64,000 nucleotides of DNA, taken from assembly GCA_001051155.2 (NCBI GenBank), contig JYIP02000005.1, positions 4,340,001-4,404,000 on the forward strand, given 5' to 3'. A program made the position numbers and the translations under genes. This stretch comes from Chrysoporthe austroafricana. Taxonomy: Eukaryota; Ascomycota; Sordariomycetes; Diaporthales; Cryphonectriaceae. This document shows positions 58,723-64,000 of the stretch, piece after piece. The first letter of the stretch is position 1. Each line of letters begins with the position of its first letter. The notes below the pieces were generated by a model. That model was not told the origin of the DNA, ran no database searches, and saw only the letters and a list, made by a program, of their open reading frames with translations.

Positions 58723-60015
58723 ATGACTGTACCCGCCCCCGCCCTCAACGGCCGTGCCAACGGCAACGGCCACCTCCACGACCAGCCCATCTCGACCCCG
58801 CCCCGCGCGCCCTCCCCCGTCGCGGGCTTCGGCACCCTCGCCGTCCACGCCGGCTCCCCCCACGACCCCGTCACCGGCGCCGTCATCGAGTCCATCTCCC
58901 TCTCCACCACCTTCGCCCAGACCGCCGTCGGCAGGCCCGTCGGCAACTACGAGTACAGCCGGAGCAGCAACCCGAACCGCGCCAACTTCGAGACCGCCGT
59001 CGCCGCCCTCGAGCACGCCAAGCACGCCCTCGCCTTCAGCTCCGGCTCCGCCACCACCGCCGTCATCCTGCAGAGCCTCGCCGCCGGCTCCCACGTCATC
59101 TCCGTCTCGGACGTCTACGGCGGCACCCACCGCTACTTCACCCAGGTCGCCAAGGCCCACGGCGTCCGGGTCACCTTCACCCCCGAGATCGAGGTCGACA
59201 TCAGCGAGCACATCACCGACGCCACCCGCCTGGTCTGGATCGAGACGCCCTCCAACCCCACCCTGCGCCTCGTCGACATCCGCGCCATCACCACCGCCGC
59301 CCACGCCCGCGGCGTCATGGTCGTCGTCGACAACACCTTCCTGAGCCCCTACGTCCAGAACCCCCTCGACCACGGCGCCGACATCGTCGTCCACTCTGTC
59401 ACCAAGTACATCAACGGCCACTCCGACGTCGTCATGGGCGTCGCCGCTTTCAACAGCGACGAGCTGCGCGCCCGCCTCGCCTTCCTGCAGAACGCCATCG
59501 GCGCCGTCCCCTCCGCCTTCGACAGCTGGCTGGCCCACCGTGGGCTCAAGACCCTGCACCTGCGCGCCCGCGAGGCCACCCGCAACGCCACCGAGGTCGC
59601 CACCGCCCTCGAGGCCCACCCCGCCGTCATCGCCGTCAACTACCCCGGCCTGGACAGCCACCCCCACCGCGCCATCGCGAAGCGCCAGCACCGCGACGGC
59701 ATGGGCGGCGGCATGCTGTCCTTCCGCATTCAGGGCGGCCACGCCGCCGCCGAGCGCTTCTGCCAGCTCACGCGCATCTTCACCCTGGCCGAGTCCCTGG
59801 GCGGCGTCGAGTCGCTCGTCGAGGTGCCCTCCAGCATGACACATGCCGGCATCCCCAAGGACCAGCGCGAGGCGGTCGGCGTGTTCGACGACCTGGTGCG
59901 CGTGAGCTGCGGCGTGGAGGACGCCGAGGATCTGAAGAAGGACGCTTTGCAGGCGCTCGAGGCGGCGGTGGCTGAGACGGCGGAGAACGGGGCCAAGGGC
60001 GCAAATGGGCATTAA
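58723..60015 (+). CDS. CYS3: Cystathionine gamma-lyase
   Basis: A single exon codes for 430 residues. This PLP enzyme splits cystathionine into cysteine, 2-oxobutyrate and ammonia, the last step of reverse transsulfuration in the cytosol. Family blocks are FGTLAVHAGSPHDPVTGAV (residues 36-54), YEYSRSSNPNR (76-86), SSGSATTAVILQSL (106-119), SVSDVYGGTHRYF (127-139), ETPSNPTLRLVDI (174-186), VVDNTFLSPY with Asp203, and the PLP lysine in HSVTKYINGHSDVVMG (Lys228). MTHAGIPKDQREAVGVFDDLVRVSCGVED near the end is typical of gamma-lyase rather than beta-lyase or cystathionine synthase. The N-terminal 35 residues are variable. The frame is open upstream, but only ATG 58,723 starts it. It is convergent with the JmjC gene. 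It is linked by pathway, not by operon, to SAM synthetase 18 kb away. Confidence 0.96.
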   Translation: MTVPAPALNGRANGNGHLHDQPISTPPRAPSPVAGFGTLAVHAGSPHDPVTGAVIESISLSTTFAQTAVGRPVGNYEYSRSSNPNRANFETAVAALEHAKHALAFSSGSATTAVILQSLAAGSHVISVSDVYGGTHRYFTQVAKAHGVRVTFTPEIEVDISEHITDATRLVWIETPSNPTLRLVDIRAITTAAHARGVMVVVDNTFLSPYVQNPLDHGADIVVHSVTKYINGHSDVVMGVAAFNSDELRARLAFLQNAIGAVPSAFDSWLAHRGLKTLHLRAREATRNATEVATALEAHPAVIAVNYPGLDSHPHRAIAKRQHRDGMGGGMLSFRIQGGHAAAERFCQLTRIFTLAESLGGVESLVEVPSSMTHAGIPKDQREAVGVFDDLVRVSCGVEDAEDLKKDALQALEAAVAETAENGAKGANGH

Positions 60016-60698
60016 AAACACAGCATAGCTTTTCATGTATATACTTTATCACAAAATCACCAGAGCCAACGGCGAAAAAGAAAAACAGGCAGGGGCCGGG
60101 GTATCACGGCGTTATGCTTTAGAGCTGGTGTGGGGGATACATTCGATAGACTTGGGCGCAATCTTAGTACGATGATTTACCGTCATGCAATTGGAGCCCG
60201 TCGGCTGGCTTTGTTCGGCTCCTGCGGATGAGAGCCTGGGCGCGCCGTGCCCGTCCTCTTTTGCTCACGGCCAGCAGCCTTGAAGACGTGGTAGCCACTC
60301 CTATGTACAGTGCCAATAGTAGCCTTCTTCCACCCTCCCTTCGCCAGGCGCACAAGCACGCGAAAAGACATTATGAGTAGCCCTGACTGTTCCAGTGCCT
60401 CACGTCGATACAGAACCAAGATATGTTTCCCCCCAATGCACCTACCAACGCCTAAAATCAACCTCTCCTGCAACCACCGGGTACGCCTGACGGGAGAAAA
60501 TGAGATTCAGATGATGCCAGAGAGCTGCTCCTAGTTGTACCTTTTGCTGGTTCACTCGACAAGCCCCCACCCCCCCAAAACTCCAAAGCAACGCCTGTTT
60601 CGCCCTCTCGTTCCCAAGCTTATTCACGTGCGCCGCGCAGACCGGGATCGAACCCGAAAAGTGAGAGACAGATGTCACAGGCTCTCGAGGAAGTCGTC
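60016..60698. other. Convergent intergenic region with a tRNA-like B-box
   Basis: These 683 bp between two 3' ends contain GGGTTCGATCC on the minus strand (60,655-60,645), a good Pol III B-box. I find no matching acceptor stem, D arm or anticodon arm, so I do not call a tRNA. Nothing else stands out. Confidence 0.5.
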
Positions 60699-63450
60699 TC
60701 ATCTGATCCTTTTCCTCTTTTTCTTCTTTTTCTCGCTCTTCTCGGCCTCCACTTTGTACCACCTCTCTATCTCCTGTAACTCGGTCAGTGGCTGCTGATC
60801 AAAGGCTGTGTATGGGGTTGCTACTTACAGAGACCCAGGCCATAAAGGGTTGGACCGTCTGCATGCCACCCAGTGGCTCAACCCTGGAACTCAGGGTGCG
60901 GGCATTGACCATCTCACTCGCGCTACGGACATACTTGAGGGGTGAGATGCCCAGATCCTCGTTGGTGATGTCGGGGTGCCTCAGCTGGAGGAGTATGATC
61001 TGGGCCCAGCGCTCCAAGCCCGTCCACTGTAGGAGGTGCCCGCCGACCGCCAGAGTCTGCTTCGCGTGCAGTCTGAACACAAAGTGGACAGTGCCAGTTG
61101 GGAAAAAGATGGTCTGCCCGGGCCTGAGAACCACGAATCGCCACTTGCCTCCTGTGTAGCCGAGTGGGTCGGCAACCCACGCACTCTGTTCCTCGTCGGT
61201 CGGGCGAGAGAGCCACCCGAAGCCGAACTCGCCCTCCTGGATAGTAATCCAGGTCGACCATCCATGGCTGTCCATATGCGGCGACGTATTGTGGCCACCT
61301 TCCGACACCAGGACCCATTCGAGAAGCTCAGTCCACTCGTTCCACTCGTCGCGGCTGGCTTTCGTCCTCTCGGCGCTATGGCCCTCCAACAAGGAATCGC
61401 GGATCCGCGGCAGCAGCTGGCAGTTCTCTCCGGTCAGGAAGGCAGGCAGTATGGAATGCGGAAGCGGACTTCGAAGATCTAAGATGTTCCAGGGATCTTG
61501 TGAGGGGGCGTTGCGGAGGAAGCGCTCCTTGATCTCGGCAAGAGTCTTCTTCTCGAAAGACGTCAAGTCGAAGTTGCGAGATGGAATCTGAACAGAGACT
61601 TGTCTGCTGAGATCCTCCATGCGGTGGAAGAGCTGCTCGATGGGGCGGCCCCCAGTATCGCTCCATCGGAACTGTTGCTGTCCTTCGGTGAAGATTGGTA
61701 TCGTCTGGGTGCCTCGCTCCATAGCTTCCATAGCCTCTTCGCCACTCAACACTTCTGTATCGACTGGCCCTTCGCTCGGGTCCGTGTTTGGCGATCGACA
61801 TTTGGAAAGAATTGCGTGGACCAGCCGGTTGGTTGTTTCACCTCGCAACCAGTCGTCCTCCTTGGTATCGGTGAAGTTCTGAGCAAGCTCAAGCATAACC
61901 TGTTGGCGGAACTTTTCGTCACGCTCGATGTCAAGGGTTGGGCGACCAGTCTTCTCGCGCTTCGGCCAGGGGTTACGCCGCGATTCCTCTGATAGCAACC
62001 CCAGCGAGGGAACTTGCGGCAAGTGGGCTGTTCCGTTCAGTTGCGGTCGGCGGCTCTCCCGGGCAGTCCGACGTCGCTTGGCAGGCATTTCGAGTTCGAG
62101 CTCAAAGATTCCCGGTGTTGATGTTGCCCGTTTCCGTATGGGAAAGGCCGTCCACTTGGTTGAAGTTCCTGTCAGCGTGGGGATCTGCTGAAGCTCGATG
62201 TCGCCCGGATCCTGCTCATTCTCGACTGTCGGCCAAGGCAGGGCTGCCACCGAAGCGTCTGTTGGCGGTTCTGCCCCGACAGCACTGGTGAGAAGCCTGG
62301 CATATGCATTCAGATGCGGCGAACACAGATCCTCCCTGCATGCCCCGTACAGTCTAGCGAGCGTGTTGGCATCGGCAGGCTGCTCCTCATCTAATATGCC
62401 GAGCAAAGCATCTGGCACAGCGCGGCAACTGCACTGTATGCCGTGCACGGGCAAGATAGGTGCTGCTGGATCGTAGAGCCTACGCGGCGTGAGCTGCGAC
62501 GCCGAGGCGTCGTCCACGGGAATGCTGCCCACGCTTGGCGCCGAGCCTTCCCAGTTGAGACCTAGACAGTCAGATGGCGGTGGAGAGACGCGTCTGCCGT
62601 TCACGTCTGGTTGGGTCGCCGTTCGTAGCTGTGGTGCTACCGCCATCGGGAGCACGCCTTCCTGAAGCACCCCACTGCCCGGTGTATAAGAGTGCTGTGG
62701 GGCGGAGCCCCGACGGTTCCTCTCGATCGAGTCTACATCAGGATTGGAGATGGTATCACTTGTTTCGCCCACCGAGAAAATGTCTGAATGGCAGCCGGCA
62801 TATTCCTCCGATGAAGTGGACACAGGGGGGTGATCGAGATGATCTAAGGGGGCCGTGGGCGCGGGCGCGGGAGCGGATGCGACAGGAAGTGTAACCGCAC
62901 CTGGAGCTGCAAACGGGACCGCGACCGGGCCTGAATTCGAGGTTTGAGAGTCGCGTTCGTTCTTGGTTGTGAGTGCAGGAAAACGTGTGAGGCCGTTGCC
63001 GAGGGCGATATGCGGATGTATTGGCGGGTGCGCGAATGGAATGCGAGGCGGCATGGCACTCATCGGCTCGACACTCGACCTCATCATGATGAGACCCTCC
63101 GCCAACTCGAGGGTGGACGGGCACTCCTCGTGGGCCCGAGGGGGGCGCGGGCCATTGCTGGCGGGACTGTGCAAGGCGGACGGCTTGATATCGGAGTGGT
63201 CGTTGGAGGCCAGGGCTGAGGCCGAGGCTGAGACTGCCACCGGAAGAGACACAGGCTCAGCACCAGGCACGGGCATGGGCACAGGCACTGATGCAGCCGG
63301 GGCTGTTGAATCTCGAGTTTTCAGGGGGCCACTTCCGGAGGAGGTCGGGGTTCCATCGCATGCACAAAAGAACGCCTGGGGGCAGTATCCATCCGGAGCT
63401 CGAGGGGCGAGGTGGCGGACGGGACTCGCCCCGGGATGAGGGTGTGCCAT
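60699..63450 (-). CDS. JmjC/cupin-type Fe(II)/2-oxoglutarate oxygenase-like protein
   Basis: Two exons (63,450-60,829 and 60,773-60,699) joined over a 55-bp GTAAGT..CAG intron with CACTGACC branch site code for 898 residues. The last exon replaces a short read-through tail with a helical, Lys-rich end containing KKKKKRKR, a likely nuclear localisation signal. The first 500 residues are Pro/Ser/Ala-rich and low in complexity, with a Cys-rich patch near HGIQCSC. The catalytic-like domain lies towards the C-terminus. His725-x-Asp727 (PHMDSHGW) and His789 (GTVHFVF) fit the facial triad, with RPGQTIFFPTG and LAVGGHLLQW strands in between and after. Such proteins act as histone or protein demethylases or hydroxylases, but the substrate cannot be told. 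The start is the first ATG in the open frame. It is convergent with CYS3. Confidence 0.85.
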
Positions 63451-64000
63451 GAAGAAAGTGGGTAATATGGTGAGGGCGGACAGGCTCGATGTCAATTCAT
63501 GACACTGGTGAGGATGAGGCTCTGGATGGGATAGAGTGCATGCAGCTGGCAAGGGCTCGTTTGGCGGCAGGCCAAACGAAACTCCAGGGTGCCCTGGTCC
63601 TGGGCCTGCTAGGCTTGTAGGCCGTGGGGAGCTGGGCACTGCTGGGGTGCAAGGGTCCCGACAGCCTGGAGGGCCTGTGGAATGGGGCAGACTCACTGCG
63701 GATTTAGGGGACTGGCACGCCCGCAGCAGCAAACGTCACAACAAACGTCAACAGCGGAGTATGTTTAGCGCGGTCCTGAGCTGAGATGAGACTTTGACGA
63801 CCTAGCACGTCTACACCCGCCAGAAGAAGCTTGAGAGGATTTTGAACTTAATTACAAAGATGGACTATATGAGAATGCAGGGAACTCGAACCAAATTTGT
63901 GCACTGCCTCGCTGCCTGTGTGAAGGGCTGGAGCCTGTGATGGAGCGTGCCGTATTCAGGTCTCTACTCGGTACGCCAATGTCTGCCTACCCAATGTAGG
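63451..64000. other. Upstream region of the JmjC gene
   Basis: The frame remains open upstream to about 63,732 without an ATG, so this is probably the leader and promoter. The last 250 bases show no gene. Confidence 0.5.

Noticed and set aside
53212..60015. Secondary-metabolite cluster around the Zn2Cys6 regulator
   Set aside because: The neighbours are housekeeping genes (RPF2, CYS3, GPN3); no PKS, NRPS, terpene synthase or P450 is present.
58609..60036. 475-codon minus-strand frame opposite CYS3
   Set aside because: It mirrors the strongly biased codons of CYS3 and contains mainly Gly, Val and Asp repeats; no family is recognisable.
60632..60705. tRNA gene on the minus strand
   Set aside because: A T-arm/B-box is present, but position 8, the D arm, the anticodon arm and a paired acceptor stem cannot be fitted.

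Overview
The window is nuclear DNA of a filamentous ascomycete (Pezizomycotina, most like a Sordariomycete). The reasons are short introns with GT..AG ends and CTGAC/CTAAT-type branch sites, GC-rich housekeeping genes of typical fungal families, a fungal Zn(II)2Cys6 regulator, and a sharp split into an AT-rich, gene-free half (1 to about 31.8 kb) and a GC-rich gene-bearing half (about 31.8 to 64 kb). The AT-rich half carries the marks of repeat-induced point mutation (RIP): TpA-rich DNA, reading frames broken almost only by TAA/TAG, and Asp-to-Asn, Cys-to-Tyr and His-to-Tyr replacements in catalytic or metal-binding motifs.

Bases 1-31,977 are a nested retrotransposon graveyard. The oldest layer (E1) is a Ty3/gypsy-type family, present as several pieces in both orientations with an LTR of about 450-480 bp. 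A second Ty3/gypsy element with a chromodomain (E2, 16,702-31,038, + strand, two 221-bp LTRs, target duplication ATTGG/ATTAG) inserted into one E1 LTR. A third one (E3, 18,289-25,608, - strand, two 426-bp LTRs, integrase with chromodomain) sits between gag and pol of E2. E3 is the least decayed and carries an antisense ORF, next to its 3' LTR, for a small Cys-motif/coiled-coil protein that is broken by a single stop codon. A partly mutated solo LTR related to E3 (ending at 31,977) marks the edge between the two compartments. An unidentified decayed ORF (about 7,480-9,060, - strand) is the main unexplained coding signal here.

Bases 32,000-64,000 hold ten credible protein genes. In order they are: a PI-PLC X-domain protein (-), a small conserved-looking hypothetical protein (-), S-adenosylmethionine synthetase (-), the GPN-loop GTPase Gpn3 (+), an Apq12-like nuclear envelope membrane protein (-), a large Ser-rich acidic coiled-coil protein (-), the ribosome assembly factor Rpf2 (+), a Zn2Cys6 transcription factor with its cluster split over three exons (-), cystathionine gamma-lyase (+), and a JmjC/cupin-type protein with a Lys-rich C-terminal exon (-). 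From S-adenosylmethionine synthetase onward most neighbours are divergent or convergent, separated by 0.3-3.8 kb.

Two of the genes belong to linked sulfur pathways: SAM synthetase starts the methyl cycle from methionine, and cystathionine gamma-lyase makes cysteine from cystathionine. Gpn3 (RNA polymerase assembly/import) and Rpf2 (60S/5S RNP assembly) serve growth. I see no intact tRNA, rRNA, CRISPR array or secondary-metabolite cluster.
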